A stretch of 64,000 nt of DNA. Origin: Alteromonas sp. 5E99-2. Lineage in GTDB: Bacteria; Pseudomonadota; Gammaproteobacteria; Enterobacterales; Alteromonadaceae. Below the pieces are notes generated by a model. The model did not search any database. It had not been told where the DNA came from and saw only the letters and a list, made by a program, of their open reading frames with translations. Positions within the stretch are counted from its first letter, which is position 1. Every line of letters begins with the position of its first letter. The position numbers were made by a program, and so were the translations under genes. Shown piece after piece: positions 43,943 through 53,613 of the stretch. The DNA is taken from the NCBI RefSeq assembly GCF_017368475.1, contig NZ_JAFNJE010000001.1, positions 392,459 through 456,458 of the forward strand, written 5' to 3'.

Positions 43943-44860
43943 ATGTGGTTTAAAAATTTAAAAGTCTATCAACTTACGCAAGATCTCTCTTTACACGATG
44001 ATGATCTGCAAAACGCATTATCCGATCTCGCTTTTCGCCCCTGCGGAAAACAAGAAACCGCTACTATGGGGTTTTGCTCTCCATTTTCATCGGTGAAAGG
44101 GGGGAGTTCCCCTGCCCTATTTCACCGAGTGGGTGACCGTTTTTGGATAACCTTAAAAAAACAAGAAAGGATCCTTCCTGCCGCAGTTGTCAATGCTGAA
44201 CTTGCTGAAAAAGTAGAAGCCATTGAAGCAGAAACCGGCTCTCCTGTAGGGAAAAAACAACAAGCAGATCTAAAACAAGAAATTGTTCATGCGCTGTTGC
44301 CAAGAGCCTTTACCAAAAATAGCTACACCCATGCGTGTGTGTCGATTGAAGATAGTAAGGTGTTAGTTGATGCATCTTCAGATGGTAAAGCGGAAACGTT
44401 TCTAGCCATGCTTAGAAAAGCACTGAATAGCCTTCCTGTTGTTCCTTTGGTTAGACGTAGCTTGCAAAACGAACTTACTAGCTGGATTAGCCAGGCTGTT
44501 CCCAACACGATTGAACTGCTTGAAGAAGCTGAGCTTAAATCTAGTGACGATGCTGCAAGTATTGTTAGATGTAAAAACCAGCCATTAGATTCAGAAGAAA
44601 TCGCCCACCATATTGAAGCGGGCAAGTGGGTTCAAAAAATTGCTATTTCCTACGATGATGTAATGACAGCAATTTTATGTGAAGACGGCAGTGTTAAGAG
44701 AATTAAATTCACCGACCGAATAGTCGAATCGGTCAGTGACGTACCTAAAGATGACATCATGCAGCGCCTAGACGCCGAATTTGCATTAATGTCTGCAGAG
44801 TTGTGTCAATTTATTAATTTTCTAAATAAAGAGCTATCGCTTACAGACGATTTAACCTAA
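43943..44860 (+). CDS. rdgC: recombination-associated protein RdgC
   Basis: DNA-binding protein of 305 aa that forms a ring around duplex DNA and modulates RecA. The start MWFKNLKVYQLTQDL, followed by ETATMGFCSPFSSV, and the end SAELCQFINFLNKELSLT match RdgC through the whole length. The ATG follows the histidine kinase stop by 41 bases. It is convergent with the HDOD gene, 4 bases apart. Confidence 0.95.
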   Translation: MWFKNLKVYQLTQDLSLHDDDLQNALSDLAFRPCGKQETATMGFCSPFSSVKGGSSPALFHRVGDRFWITLKKQERILPAAVVNAELAEKVEAIEAETGSPVGKKQQADLKQEIVHALLPRAFTKNSYTHACVSIEDSKVLVDASSDGKAETFLAMLRKALNSLPVVPLVRRSLQNELTSWISQAVPNTIELLEEAELKSSDDAASIVRCKNQPLDSEEIAHHIEAGKWVQKIAISYDDVMTAILCEDGSVKRIKFTDRIVESVSDVPKDDIMQRLDAEFALMSAELCQFINFLNKELSLTDDLT

Positions 44861-44864
44861 AAGG

Positions 44865-45701
44865 TTATGCAAAAATAGCAAGAGCGCTATTGTACATATC
44901 TGAAAACTCATCTGTAGAGAGTTCGCTAGGGCTCTCTATTACGCCTCTTTCAATTGCTGCATTTATCACTGCGTCTTTTTGCTGAGCCATTTTACCACTC
45001 AAGACAGCACCAATTCGAACAAAGTCCATATAGTCTATATTATCGCTGACCACAGACAAATCACTCCAAGACTTTGAAATAGCAACAAAATTTGGACCAA
45101 ACTCCCACTTTTCCATTATTTTTCCACCAATAACACCCGAAGTTTGCTTAATCGCTTCTTCGAGAAATGATGGATTTGCGAATACGTCATTATGGCGTTC
45201 TGCTTCTGTTAATATTGGCAGGACACCAATACTATGCACCAATGCACTCAATGCCAGTGCGTCCAAACTCTTTTCTTTATTTTTTGTTCTTGCAGCATAG
45301 GTTTGAAGCACAGCCATACTGTTGGCAACAACGGCGACTGTTTTTTCCCATTCTTGGCTTAAATACTTAGCAATAATGTCATTTTTAGATACGAAAAGTT
45401 GTTCCATTGCCAAAGCTGTGGCTATATGTTTAATTTGACGCAGTCCAATACGAGTTACGGCCTGAGAAACCGACTCAACCTTAACCGTTCTTCCTAAATA
45501 AGCGCTATTGGCAATTTTTATCATTCGCGCGCTTAACGACGGGTCTTTAGCAATTACGTCAGCCATTTTATTTAAATTTATTTCAGGATCATCAGCGGCT
45601 TTTCTAACTTCTAATGCGATCGCCGGCAAGGTTGGAAGTACCAGCGTATCGTTCTTCACTTTTTCAAAAAGTATGGTGAGTAATGCGTTCTGTGTCGACA
45701 T
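44865..45701 (-). CDS. HDOD domain protein
   Basis: Cytoplasmic signalling protein of 278 aa. The HDOD domain (about residues 18-215) is shown by LPTLPAIALEVRKAADDPEINLNKMADVIAKDPSLSARMIKIANSAY and HSIGVLPI. HDOD is an HD-related output domain without the metal-binding HD doublet. No other domain is seen. Function unknown. Confidence 0.85.
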   Translation of the reverse strand: MSTQNALLTILFEKVKNDTLVLPTLPAIALEVRKAADDPEINLNKMADVIAKDPSLSARMIKIANSAYLGRTVKVESVSQAVTRIGLRQIKHIATALAMEQLFVSKNDIIAKYLSQEWEKTVAVVANSMAVLQTYAARTKNKEKSLDALALSALVHSIGVLPILTEAERHNDVFANPSFLEEAIKQTSGVIGGKIMEKWEFGPNFVAISKSWSDLSVVSDNIDYMDFVRIGAVLSGKMAQQKDAVINAAIERGVIESPSELSTDEFSDMYNSALAIFA

Positions 45702-45797
45702 AACTTGTCCTTTCTTATTTCACTTAAATACAACGCCATCCCATTTTTGATGGTGGCTTTGAAGAGTTACTTTAAATACTAGTACATACCTGAATAA

Positions 45798-46157
45798 TTA
45801 TTTTAATTTTGCAGAAAAAGGTGGCCAGCCCAATGGCTTACCCGCTAGAACGTGAAGATGAATATGATAAACCGTCTGCCCACCAAACTCATTGCAGTTC
45901 ATGACTGTTCTGTACCCTTCTTCAGCAACGCCAAGTTCTTTAGCCACTTTAGCCGCTACGAAGCTCAAATGCCCCACGACGCCACAATCTTCTTCGGTAA
46001 TATCATTAATAGTAGCAATGGCTTTTTTCGGAATAACCAAAAAGTGAACGGGCGCTTGAGGGCTAATGTCTTTGAATGCTAGCGCCAATTCGTCTTCATA
46101 CAAGATATCAGCGGGGATCTCTTTATTAATAATTTTTGTAAATATCGTGTCTGACAT
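45798..46157 (-). CDS. hinT: HIT family nucleotide-binding protein (HinT)
   Basis: Small purine-nucleotide phosphoramidase-type protein of 119 aa. The signature HxHxHxx is [12 protein letters not shown] near the C-terminus, after the N-terminal [45 protein letters not shown] typical of HinT. It ends with MGWPP-like [10 protein letters not shown]. It is downstream of uppP by 24 bases on the same strand. Confidence 0.9.
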   Translation of the reverse strand: MSDTIFTKIINKEIPADILYEDELALAFKDISPQAPVHFLVIPKKAIATINDITEEDCGVVGHLSFVAAKVAKELGVAEEGYRTVMNCNEFGGQTVYHIHLHVLAGKPLGWPPFSAKLK

Positions 46158-46181
46158 TATTTCACCTTAACTTTAAATTCA

Positions 46182-46982
46182 TTAACCAAATACAAACCAC
46201 AATAAAATTGTACCCAGTGTTAACCTATAAATCACAAAAGGCAACATACCGACACGAGAAATCCAGTTTAAAAACAAATAAATACATAGATACGCACTTA
46301 CAAAAGAAAATCCGGCGCCATACAATAAGGCCATCCAATCTACCGCTTCTGTTTGCTGAATTAACTCAATCGTAGAAAACAGTCCGGCTCCCAAAATAGC
46401 GGGGATAGACAATAAAAATGAAAATTTTGCCGCGCTTTCTCTATCAAACCCAAGCATTAAGCTTGATGTCATTGTAATACCACTACGGGATGTGCCCGGT
46501 ATTAGCGCCAGAACCTGAGACAAACCAATGATTATCGCACTGCTAAATCCCATAGAATCGAGTTTGCGTGTCAATGATGCTTTTACATCTGCATACCAAA
46601 GTAACAAGCCAAAGCCTATGGTTGTAACCGCCATCACCAGAGCCGTTCGAGCATTTAATGCAATCCAATCTTTCATTAAATAACCCACAATAATAATAGG
46701 CACAGTTGCAATGACCACAGACCAAGCAAGCTTACTTTCATTGCTTTGATTTTTACTAAAGCCGTGTTTTAAGAAGCCTACAGTCAACATGGAGATTTCT
46801 TTACGCATATAAATAACCACGGCTAGTAAACTGCCAACATGTACAGCCACATCAAATGCTAAGCCTTGACTAACCCAGCCGAACAACTCAGCAGGTAACA
46901 ATAGATGAGCGGAACTCGATATCGGTAAAAACTCGGTTACGCCTTGAATAATAGCCAGTATAATAATTTCTAAAAGCGTCAT
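46182..46982 (-). CDS. uppP: undecaprenyl-diphosphatase
   Basis: Inner-membrane phosphatase of about 266 aa that recycles undecaprenyl diphosphate to the monophosphate carrier for cell-wall synthesis (BacA type). The motifs VTEFLPISSSAHLLLP near the N-terminus and PGTSRSGITMTSSL form the active site. Many hydrophobic helices. ATG at 46982, with TGAGGT 8 bases upstream, is chosen rather than TTG at 46997. Confidence 0.93.
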   Translation of the reverse strand: MTLLEIIILAIIQGVTEFLPISSSAHLLLPAELFGWVSQGLAFDVAVHVGSLLAVVIYMRKEISMLTVGFLKHGFSKNQSNESKLAWSVVIATVPIIIVGYLMKDWIALNARTALVMAVTTIGFGLLLWYADVKASLTRKLDSMGFSSAIIIGLSQVLALIPGTSRSGITMTSSLMLGFDRESAAKFSFLLSIPAILGAGLFSTIELIQQTEAVDWMALLYGAGFSFVSAYLCIYLFLNWISRVGMLPFVIYRLTLGTILLWFVFG

Positions 46983-47033
46983 TACGCCGTACCTCAAATA
47001 GTATTGTGGTTAAAACAGAAGAAAGAGTGAATG

Positions 47034-47402
47034 TTAAATAGAGGTGATGCCTCGTTTATCAAACGCCATAATGACAGAAACAGTGGTCGCATCGGGTAAA
47101 ATATCAGGCTTTTCAATTTTAAGCGTAATCTTATCTACTGTAAAAACAGCTAATACGCTCTCACAAATGCGCCGCCCCAAGGCTTCAAGTAATTCAAAAG
47201 ACGTTTCACTCGCAACCTGTTTAACATGTTCTGCGACCTTACCATAATCAACGGTATCATTTACATTATCCGATATTGTTGCATTAGAAATATCTACATC
47301 CAAGGATAAAGTAAGCAATAAATTCGTAGCTTGTGTTCGCTCCCAGTCATATACCCCAATGAGAGTAGGAACCTGTAATTGTTCGATGATAATTTTTTGC
47401 AT
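47034..47402 (-). CDS. folB: dihydroneopterin aldolase
   Basis: Folate pathway enzyme of 122 aa converting dihydroneopterin to 6-hydroxymethyl-dihydropterin. MQKIIIEQLQVPTLIGVYDWER is the family N-terminus, so the ATG at 47402 is used rather than 47477. NDTVDYGKVAEHVKQVASETSFELLEALGRRI carries the usual Tyr and Glu active-site residues, and LKIEKPDILPDATTVSV closes the domain. Divergent from plsY. Confidence 0.92.
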   Translation of the reverse strand: MQKIIIEQLQVPTLIGVYDWERTQATNLLLTLSLDVDISNATISDNVNDTVDYGKVAEHVKQVASETSFELLEALGRRICESVLAVFTVDKITLKIEKPDILPDATTVSVIMAFDKRGITSI

Positions 47403-47466
47403 CTGGCGATTTAGTCGATTTTTTAGTAATTTATACACTAGTGTACCTAATTGTAGATAACATTCC

Positions 47467-48069
47467 ATGACTGCCAATGCTGTCTTTATGATTTGTTTAG
47501 CCTATTTATCTGGCTCTTTATCAAGCGCAGTAATAGTAAGCCAACTTTTTCATTTACCTGATCCTCGTTTGTTTGGCTCAAAAAACCCTGGTGCGACAAA
47601 TATATTGCGATTAGGAGGCCGTACCCCGGCAGTACTCGTTTTACTATTTGATATTTTTAAAGGACTGGCCCCTGTTTACCTAAGTTACTGGTGGGACTTG
47701 CCGGTTATAGTGTTAGGTTTAGTGGCTATGGCAGCCTGCTTAGGGCATAGCTTTCCTTTATATTTTGGATTTAAAGGAGGAAAAGCCGTTGCCACTGCGT
47801 TTGGCGCACTACTGCCTATTGGTTTAGGTCTAGCGGGTATGATGATAGGAACATGGTTGGTGGTTGTTTTTCTTACTGGCTTTTCTTCTCTAGGCGCGAT
47901 TACGGCAACGCTGCTAGCACCAGTTTACACCTATTTTATAAAACCAGAATATACTCCCGCAGTCTGCATGTTAAGCCTGTTTATTATACTGCGTCATCGA
48001 CACAACATTGTTCGGCTAGTAAAAAGAGAAGAACCGACTATTTGGCAAAAAAAGAAAGCGGTTAAATAG
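47467..48069 (+). CDS. plsY: glycerol-3-phosphate acyltransferase PlsY
   Basis: Inner-membrane acyl-phosphate:glycerol-3-phosphate acyltransferase of 200 aa that starts phospholipid synthesis. Conserved loops [14 protein letters not shown] and [18 protein letters not shown], with about five hydrophobic segments. The basic C-terminal tail ([16 protein letters not shown]) is typical. Ends overlapping the convergent tsaD gene by 8 bases. Confidence 0.95.
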   Translation: MTANAVFMICLAYLSGSLSSAVIVSQLFHLPDPRLFGSKNPGATNILRLGGRTPAVLVLLFDIFKGLAPVYLSYWWDLPVIVLGLVAMAACLGHSFPLYFGFKGGKAVATAFGALLPIGLGLAGMMIGTWLVVVFLTGFSSLGAITATLLAPVYTYFIKPEYTPAVCMLSLFIILRHRHNIVRLVKREEPTIWQKKKAVK

Positions 48070-49075
48070 GAGGCAATTCTTCTAATGACCAACGGGGCTT
48101 AGCCACATCGCTTAGGCTTGACACTTGGCCTGCACTTAATCGCTGACAGCCTGCATAAGCAATCATTGCACCGTTATCCGTACATAAGTCCAGTGCGGGG
48201 TAAAATACTTCCCCTTTCATTGAGTCCATCATGGTTTTCATGGCTGAGCGCAAATGACGATTTGCACTGACTCCACCAGAAATAACTAACCGTTTGCGCT
48301 TTGTTTGTTTTAGAGCGCGGCGGCACTTGATCATTAAGGTATCAACCACAGCCTCTTGAAACGCATAGGCGATATTGGCATGGGTTTGCGCACTGCCGTC
48401 ACAATCTCGAATGGTGTACGCAGCAAATGTTTTTAGCCCACTAAAACTAAAATCTAATCCTGGTTTATTGGTCATGGGGCGCGGGAAGTTATAATGTCCA
48501 GCTTCCCCTTTTTCAGCTAGCTTTGCTAACAAAGGGCCACCGGGATAATCTAGCCCCAACAATTTTGCCGTTTTGTCGAACGCTTCGCCTGCTGCATCAT
48601 CAATAGATTCACCTAACACGGTATATTTGCCTATGCCTTCTACATCTATCATCATGCTGTGGCCACCAGAGACCAGCAACGCAACAAAAGGGAACGGAGG
48701 TGGATTATCTTCCAGCATTGGCGCTAATAAGTGGCCTTCCATATGATGAACACCGATAACAGGTAAATTCCAAGAAAACGCTAATCCTCGGGCTACAGAA
48801 GAGCCAACAAGAAGCGCACCGATTAAGCCAGGTCCTTGAGTATATGCAATACCATCAAGATCCTCTTTACTGCAATTTGCTTCTTCTAGTGCTTTTTCAA
48901 TAAGAGGGACTATTTTTCTAATGTGATCACGAGACGCAAGTTCAGGCACTACCCCACCATAGTCAGCGTGTAGCTTCACCTGACTATATAAAGTATGGGA
49001 AAGCAAACCTTGTTGCTTGTCATAAATTGCGATGCCTGTTTCATCACAAGATGTTTCAATACCTAGTACGCGCAC
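48062..49075 (-). CDS. tsaD: tRNA threonylcarbamoyladenosine biosynthesis protein TsaD
   Basis: ASKHA-fold protein of 337 aa that, with TsaB/C/E, makes t6A37 in tRNA. N-terminal [15 protein letters not shown] is the phosphate loop, [10 protein letters not shown] gives metal-binding His111 and His115, [17 protein letters not shown] and [11 protein letters not shown] are the other conserved segments, and the C-terminus holds [12 protein letters not shown]. Full-length for the family. Divergent from rpsU is the usual neighbour relation in this group. Confidence 0.97.
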   Translation of the reverse strand: MRVLGIETSCDETGIAIYDKQQGLLSHTLYSQVKLHADYGGVVPELASRDHIRKIVPLIEKALEEANCSKEDLDGIAYTQGPGLIGALLVGSSVARGLAFSWNLPVIGVHHMEGHLLAPMLEDNPPPFPFVALLVSGGHSMMIDVEGIGKYTVLGESIDDAAGEAFDKTAKLLGLDYPGGPLLAKLAEKGEAGHYNFPRPMTNKPGLDFSFSGLKTFAAYTIRDCDGSAQTHANIAYAFQEAVVDTLMIKCRRALKQTKRKRLVISGGVSANRHLRSAMKTMMDSMKGEVFYPALDLCTDNGAMIAYAGCQRLSAGQVSSLSDVAKPRWSLEELPPI

Positions 49076-49152
49076 ATTCGTCTCCTGTTAATCGCTGCGC
49101 AGTTTACTATTAGTTAAAATAAGCGCAAGTCACAGAGCCATTTAACAATCAA

Positions 49153-49560
49153 TTAGACTAAAGTCACCACCAGATTACGGGGGCCACCGTGATTTCGGTG
49201 CTCACACAAATAAATTCCTTGCCACATACCCAAAGCTAACTTGCCATTAGAGATAGGTACAGTTACATCTGGCCCCAGCATACTTGCCTTAATATGTGCA
49301 GGCATATCATCGCTTCCTTCATAGGTATGGGTGTAATAAGGTGCATTTTCCGGTACCATAACGTTAAAATGAGATTCAAAATCTTGTCGGACGGTCGGAT
49401 CTGCATTTTCATTTATGGTCAGTGATGCTGATGTATGTTGTATAAATACATGGGCCAACCCAGTGTGAGAACAATTATTTAATACCTGTTCAATGTACGG
49501 TGTTATTAAATGGAACCCACGAGGCATTGCTGGTAACGTAATGAAATGCTGTTTAGTCAT
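49153..49560 (-). CDS. YjbQ family (thiamine-phosphate synthase-like) protein
   Basis: Small cytoplasmic protein of about 135 aa of the YjbQ/UPF0047 family. GLAHVFIQHTSASLTINENADPTVRQDFESH, YEGSDDMPAHIKASMLG, and LGMWQGIYLCEHRNHGGPR are its conserved blocks; the conserved histidines lie in IQHTSASL and CEHRNHG. The ATG at 49560 is preferred over 49593 because the family begins near MTKQHFITL, but both starts lack a clear ribosome-binding site. A secondary thiamine-phosphate synthase activity is known for some members. Confidence 0.85.
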   Translation of the reverse strand: MTKQHFITLPAMPRGFHLITPYIEQVLNNCSHTGLAHVFIQHTSASLTINENADPTVRQDFESHFNVMVPENAPYYTHTYEGSDDMPAHIKASMLGPDVTVPISNGKLALGMWQGIYLCEHRNHGGPRNLVVTLV

Positions 49561-49794
49561 AATTAATACATTTTTTTGCGCGATTTTAAGCATAATTGTT
49601 GAATATTAGTAAGTGTATCAAGGCATTTTCAGTTAGTAATCAATAACTGTTTAAATTTTGATATATTTTGACTTTACAATGCGCGTAATAATGTTTAGAA
49701 TTCCGCACCATTTTTTAGCACACGGGTAGCCTTTCTCAGCTTGAAAGTTGCATGTGAAACCCGAAATAATTGAAAGAATATAGGTGAGAACTTA

Positions 49795-50010
49795 ATGCCC
49801 ATAGTTAAAGTTAGAGAGAACGAACCGTTTGACGTAGCCTTACGCCGTTTCAAGCGTTCTTGTGAAAAGGCTGGAATTTTATCTGAAGTACGTCGTCGTG
49901 AATTCTTCGAAAAACCTACGTGGGAACGCAAGCGTAAGAAAGCGGCTGCGAAAAAGCGTCATTTGAAAAAATTGGCGAGAGAAAACGCACGTCGTGTAAA
50001 ACTCTACTAA
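49795..50010 (+). CDS. rpsU: 30S ribosomal protein S21
   Basis: Basic ribosomal protein of 71 aa with [29 protein letters not shown] and the basic tail of the family. AGGTGAGAAC lies just before the ATG. In most relatives it leads the rpsU-(yqeY)-dnaG-rpoD macromolecular-synthesis operon. Here a terminator-like hairpin follows, and two other genes plus two minus-strand lyases separate it from dnaG. Confidence 0.97.
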   Translation: MPIVKVRENEPFDVALRRFKRSCEKAGILSEVRRREFFEKPTWERKRKKAAAKKRHLKKLARENARRVKLY

Positions 50011-50035
50011 GGGTTTTTCTGTACTGAATTTAAAG

Positions 50036-50061
50036 GCGCTGATTATTATCGGCGCTTTTTT
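50036..50061 (+). terminator. terminator-like hairpin after rpsU
   Basis: Stem GCGCTGAT / ATCGGCGC (one G-T pair) with a 4-base loop and a T run. It may partly terminate rpsU transcripts before yqeY, as known for rpsU operons elsewhere. Confidence 0.7.
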
Positions 50062-50097
50062 GTTTGTACAAGCAAAATAAAAATGAAGGAATGGCCA

Positions 50098-50541
50098 ATG
50101 GCACTCATAGACGATTTAAAAAACGCACAAAAAGACGCAATGCGCGCAAAAGACAAATTGCGTTTAGGTACTATTCGTATGGCACTAGCAGCAGTGAAGC
50201 AACGTGAAGTAGATGAACGAATAGAGCTAAACGACACTGATGTGTTAGCAATTTTAACAAAAATGGTAAAACAACGCCAAGACGCCGCCGAGCAGTTCGA
50301 TGCCGCCAACCGCGATGACCTATCATCAAAAGAGCGTGAAGAAATTGCGGTTATTGAGTCATTCTTACCACAACCTCTTACGGCAGATGAAATTGCTACG
50401 CTTATTGACGAAGCGGTTGAATCTACGGGCGCATCTTCAATGCAAGACATGGGGAAAGTGATGGGTTTACTAAAACCTAAACTTCAGGGCCGTGCAGATA
50501 TGGGTAAAGTAAGCGGCCTCATAAAAGCAAAACTGAACTAA
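50098..50541 (+). CDS. yqeY: GatB/YqeY domain protein
   Basis: 147-aa YqeY protein, related to the tRNA-binding tail of GatB. MALIDDLKNAQKDAMRAKDKLRLGTIRMALAAVKQREVDE is the family start, and VMGLLKPKLQGRADMGKVSGLIKAKL the conserved end. ATG at 50098 has AAGGA a few bases upstream and is preferred to 50083. YqeY lies in the rpsU region in many gammaproteobacteria. Confidence 0.92.
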   Translation: MALIDDLKNAQKDAMRAKDKLRLGTIRMALAAVKQREVDERIELNDTDVLAILTKMVKQRQDAAEQFDAANRDDLSSKEREEIAVIESFLPQPLTADEIATLIDEAVESTGASSMQDMGKVMGLLKPKLQGRADMGKVSGLIKAKLN

Positions 50542-50591
50542 GCTCAGTTTATTTAAACGCAAACCTCTACGCACGCCAAAAAGGAATAACC

Positions 50592-51416
50592 ATGCAAAAA
50601 CGCGCAATGATCAGTGGATGCTCATCAGGTATTGGCGAGGATATTGCGCTTAAACTTGCAAAAGAAAATTGGCATGTTATTGCAGGTGTTCGTAATCAAG
50701 CTGACTTAGAAAGGTTAAAACAATACCACAATATCACGCCTATTTTACTTGATGTGACCGTCCAAGAACACGTAACCGCATGTGCTGAATTCTTTAGTTC
50801 ACAACAGTTGTCTCTTGATGTTCTCATCAATAACGCTGGCTTAGCCAGCGGTGGCCCAATTGAAGGCTCTAGTATCAATGATTGGCAAAATGTGTTTGCA
50901 GTCAATGTCTTTGGCTTAGTTAATTTAAGTAAAACGCTATTGCCTTTTCTTCGTCAGTCAAAAGGGCGAATTATCAATGTTGGCTCTATTAGTGGTCTAG
51001 TTGCATCACCTTTTATGGCCATTTATGCCGCCAGTAAATTTGCTGTTGAAGCAATCTCAGATAGTTTACGACGAGAACTGAAACACCTTGATGTGCATGT
51101 CAGTGTGATTGAGCCCGGCCCAGTAAAAACGAAAATTTGGACCAAAGGCGAAGAAAAAAGTCATCAATCTAAAGCCACATATAATGAATCAGTTGTAGCA
51201 GCGTACGGCGAAAAACTCGACGCGTTCGAAAAAGCAATAGATGCAGCCGTGGTCAATGCCCTTGATGTGTCACAAACAACTGAAGTGCTATACCACGCCT
51301 GTCACTCACCTAAGCCCAAAACACGCTACATCGTCAGTAAACGCACTTTAATGATTAAATTACTGCGAATTCTTCCTGATAAATGGGCTGACTCGCTAAT
51401 ATTATCAATGAGATAA
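50592..51416 (+). CDS. short-chain dehydrogenase/reductase
   Basis: Cytoplasmic SDR of 274 aa. Cofactor loop SGCSSGIGEDIA near the N-terminus, INNAGLASGG, catalytic Ser in VGSISGL and YAASKFAVEAI (YxxxK). NAD(P) use is certain, substrate is not. The ribosome-binding AAGGAA precedes the ATG. It lies on the rpsU-yqeY strand and overlaps the convergent HEAT-like gene by 12 bases. Confidence 0.88.
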   Translation: MQKRAMISGCSSGIGEDIALKLAKENWHVIAGVRNQADLERLKQYHNITPILLDVTVQEHVTACAEFFSSQQLSLDVLINNAGLASGGPIEGSSINDWQNVFAVNVFGLVNLSKTLLPFLRQSKGRIINVGSISGLVASPFMAIYAASKFAVEAISDSLRRELKHLDVHVSVIEPGPVKTKIWTKGEEKSHQSKATYNESVVAAYGEKLDAFEKAIDAAVVNALDVSQTTEVLYHACHSPKPKTRYIVSKRTLMIKLLRILPDKWADSLILSMR

Positions 51417-52421
51417 ATTTCCATAGTAGCGTTCTAATATTTGAGTTGCTCGGTGAGAAAAAGGCGATTTTTCAGGTTCATTGTCAATAAAGGCTCTGAG
51501 TGGCCCTTCGAATCGAGCCAAAAGTGCTAATTGTTGGGAGTCATCATCATCAATAAATAGCCCTAAGTTATGTAGCGCAGTTAGCGCCCCATTTTTTTCG
51601 ATATTAGAGGACGCAGTGGATAAGCCGTTCACTAGAGTGTCTTCAAAACCAATCAAATTACCGCCAAACATAGCAACAGTCTCAAGAGCCTTAGCCTTCA
51701 ACTCCGGCGTTAATTCTTCTTCAAACACCCCGGTTAAATTATTCAGTACACTATCGTCGGTGGTTTTCCATTTATGATTTGCTAAAACCTCAAAGGCATA
51801 CACTTTATTTTCGATATTACTTTCAGTATAAATGACTGACGTTAACATATCTGTTAAGTCTTCTTTTTGCGCTTGTAAATTACTTCCCTTACTTGAAGAG
51901 TAAGCAAGATCAATCAGTGCTAAAGCACTCAATCGAGTACTTTGATCATCTGAAAATGTAATCTCGTTAATAATAGCAGATAATGTATCGAAAGGTAGTT
52001 GGCGTAATATATGAACAATTGAATGGCTGCCGCCATTGTCTTGCTTTACTTCAATAGCCAGATCTTTAACTATGTTTGGATTAGAGCTCAAATAAGCCAC
52101 TAGTTCATCCATATCACCTGTCAATTTTCGGTAATCAGCTTTAGATAAACGACTTTCAGATATCAGCCCCTTTAACAAATTATCAAAGCATTCTTCTTCG
52201 CAATTATCATCGCTAGGCTTTGGCCTCGTCTGTATCGGCTCGTCAGTTTTTTTTGCATCACCTTGATGAACATAGTCATCTTTAGTAGTAGCGCTTAGAG
52301 GTAAAGCTTCAGTAACAGTAGATTTTTCTGCTTTAGAAGAGTCGCTTTTTTTATGAAAAGGACCCAAAATTATAAATAAAATAACACCAATAACGGTTAA
52401 AAAAATAGCCCCGTATTTCAT
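51405..52421 (-). CDS. membrane-anchored helical-repeat protein
   Basis: Hypothetical protein of 338 aa. ATG at 52421 is chosen over TTG at 52433. One N-terminal membrane segment (about residues 5-20) is followed by a charged linker (about 25-70, with a CEEECFD piece). Then comes a mostly helical region, about 80-335, with HEAT-like pairs: FDTLSAIINEITFSDDQSTRLSALALIDLAY, TPELKAKALETVAMFGG. I do not recognise it. It lies between the SDR and the first lyase gene. Confidence 0.55.
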   Translation of the reverse strand: MKYGAIFLTVIGVILFIILGPFHKKSDSSKAEKSTVTEALPLSATTKDDYVHQGDAKKTDEPIQTRPKPSDDNCEEECFDNLLKGLISESRLSKADYRKLTGDMDELVAYLSSNPNIVKDLAIEVKQDNGGSHSIVHILRQLPFDTLSAIINEITFSDDQSTRLSALALIDLAYSSSKGSNLQAQKEDLTDMLTSVIYTESNIENKVYAFEVLANHKWKTTDDSVLNNLTGVFEEELTPELKAKALETVAMFGGNLIGFEDTLVNGLSTASSNIEKNGALTALHNLGLFIDDDDSQQLALLARFEGPLRAFIDNEPEKSPFSHRATQILERYYGNLSH

Positions 52422-52443
52422 ATCACCCACCAAACTCTAAAAC

Positions 52444-52468
52444 CCTCTATCGCATATTGCGATAGAGG
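52444..52468. terminator. perfect hairpin between lyase and HEAT-like genes
   Basis: 11-bp perfect stem CCTCTATCGCA / TGCGATAGAGG with a 3-base loop. On the minus strand it is followed by GTTTTAGAG, so it is a likely terminator for the lyase gene ending at 52483. Confidence 0.65.
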
Positions 52469-52482
52469 AACAAACAAACTAA

Positions 52483-53346
52483 TTAATAATTATCGTGCTC
52501 TAAAGACGTATACTGAATTTGACAATCACCTACATCACCATCGGTATAACACCCGGCTTTGTTGTAAATATCAATATCACTTTGCGTCCATTTCGAAATA
52601 TCAAAATCAACTTCTTCGCCATTACCCGTCACTGTTATCGTGTCGCCGCCATCAGTGCCATAAGTCATGAGAAAACTATTTTCATTCGACGATCCAAACA
52701 GAGCTTCTCCTAAATCTTGGTACTCATAACCACCACTTCCATTAAAATCAGGATCTGTACGAAATACGGCCCACAAATGGTCGTCTAACCCACTGCGACT
52801 CTCATAATATGCAATTCGAAGCATAGGAGAGCTTGTAATAGCATCGCTATCTGTTGTGGTATTTTGGTCAATATGTAGTTGTGCAACAGTAAACTCTGTT
52901 GAGCGATCGGCACTGCTCCCTCTTATTTTAAAAGTACCACCAAACTCTGGCGCAGGACTCACAGTGTCAGCTTGAAAACTTTCCAGTCTAAGCTCCGTTC
53001 TAGAGGTTACCGATTCATCGACTTTAAAATACAATGAATCACCCACACCACTTTCTTCTGCAAAGTAGAAATAGTTGCTTCCACCAACAGTGTTATTCGC
53101 ATAGTCTCCGTCTAGCATTTCACTATAGGAAATACAATCGTATTTTCCTCCATCTCCCTGATACTGATGCTTCGCAATACCTAAAACACTTCGAGTGCTT
53201 CCTGATGTATTGTCATATGGACTTAACGACTCACTACTCTCGGGTTCACAATAGTCCGCTGCGTGAGCGTACCCACCTACAAGACTTAACGTTAAAACGG
53301 TACCATTAAAAAACGCAGATAAAGGATTGAATCTAAAGATATTCAT
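52483..53346 (-). CDS. polysaccharide lyase, PL7 type (alginate-lyase-like), copy 1
   Basis: Secreted lyase of 287 aa with a signal peptide ending about residue 30 (YAHAA). A beta-jelly-roll with the PL7 active-site set: Arg116/Arg120 in SRTELRLESF, Gln156 and His158 in AQLHID, and Lys263/Tyr267 in YNKAGCYTDG. Known PL7 enzymes cleave alginate by beta-elimination. Glucuronan lyases (PL20) are a close alternative. Cys residues in DYCEP and GCYTDGDVGDCQ may form disulphides. It is a full-length paralogue of the neighbouring 53614-54477 gene. Strong AAGGTG lies before the ATG. Confidence 0.8.
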   Translation of the reverse strand: MNIFRFNPLSAFFNGTVLTLSLVGGYAHAADYCEPESSESLSPYDNTSGSTRSVLGIAKHQYQGDGGKYDCISYSEMLDGDYANNTVGGSNYFYFAEESGVGDSLYFKVDESVTSRTELRLESFQADTVSPAPEFGGTFKIRGSSADRSTEFTVAQLHIDQNTTTDSDAITSSPMLRIAYYESRSGLDDHLWAVFRTDPDFNGSGGYEYQDLGEALFGSSNENSFLMTYGTDGGDTITVTGNGEEVDFDISKWTQSDIDIYNKAGCYTDGDVGDCQIQYTSLEHDNY

Positions 53347-53554
53347 GTTTTCACCTTAAAAATTAATCGAACTACAATTAATGAAAAATGCCTAATGCAT
53401 TGTACAAAAGACGAGCTCAATATACTTATAGGTTTCAATGTGGAGCAACACTCCAACCTTAAACTTTACACTTTGTCAATACTGGTCACAAAAAAAACCA
53501 AGGAAAAGAACAAAAAAAGAACAAGAAAAACACAAAAAATATAGTTTGGTTGTA

Positions 53555-53588
53555 AAAAAGAGGTTATCGCTTTGGCTTACCTCTTTTT
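53555..53588 (-). terminator. terminator after second PL7-type gene
   Basis: Stem AAAAAGAGGT / ACCTCTTTTT (10 bp) with a loop of about 14 bases, T run on the minus strand. It lies 26 bases past the stop of the gene ending at 53614, so the two lyase genes appear to be separate units. Confidence 0.7.
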
Positions 53589-53613
53589 ACAAATAGAAGA
53601 AAAGAATATTTAA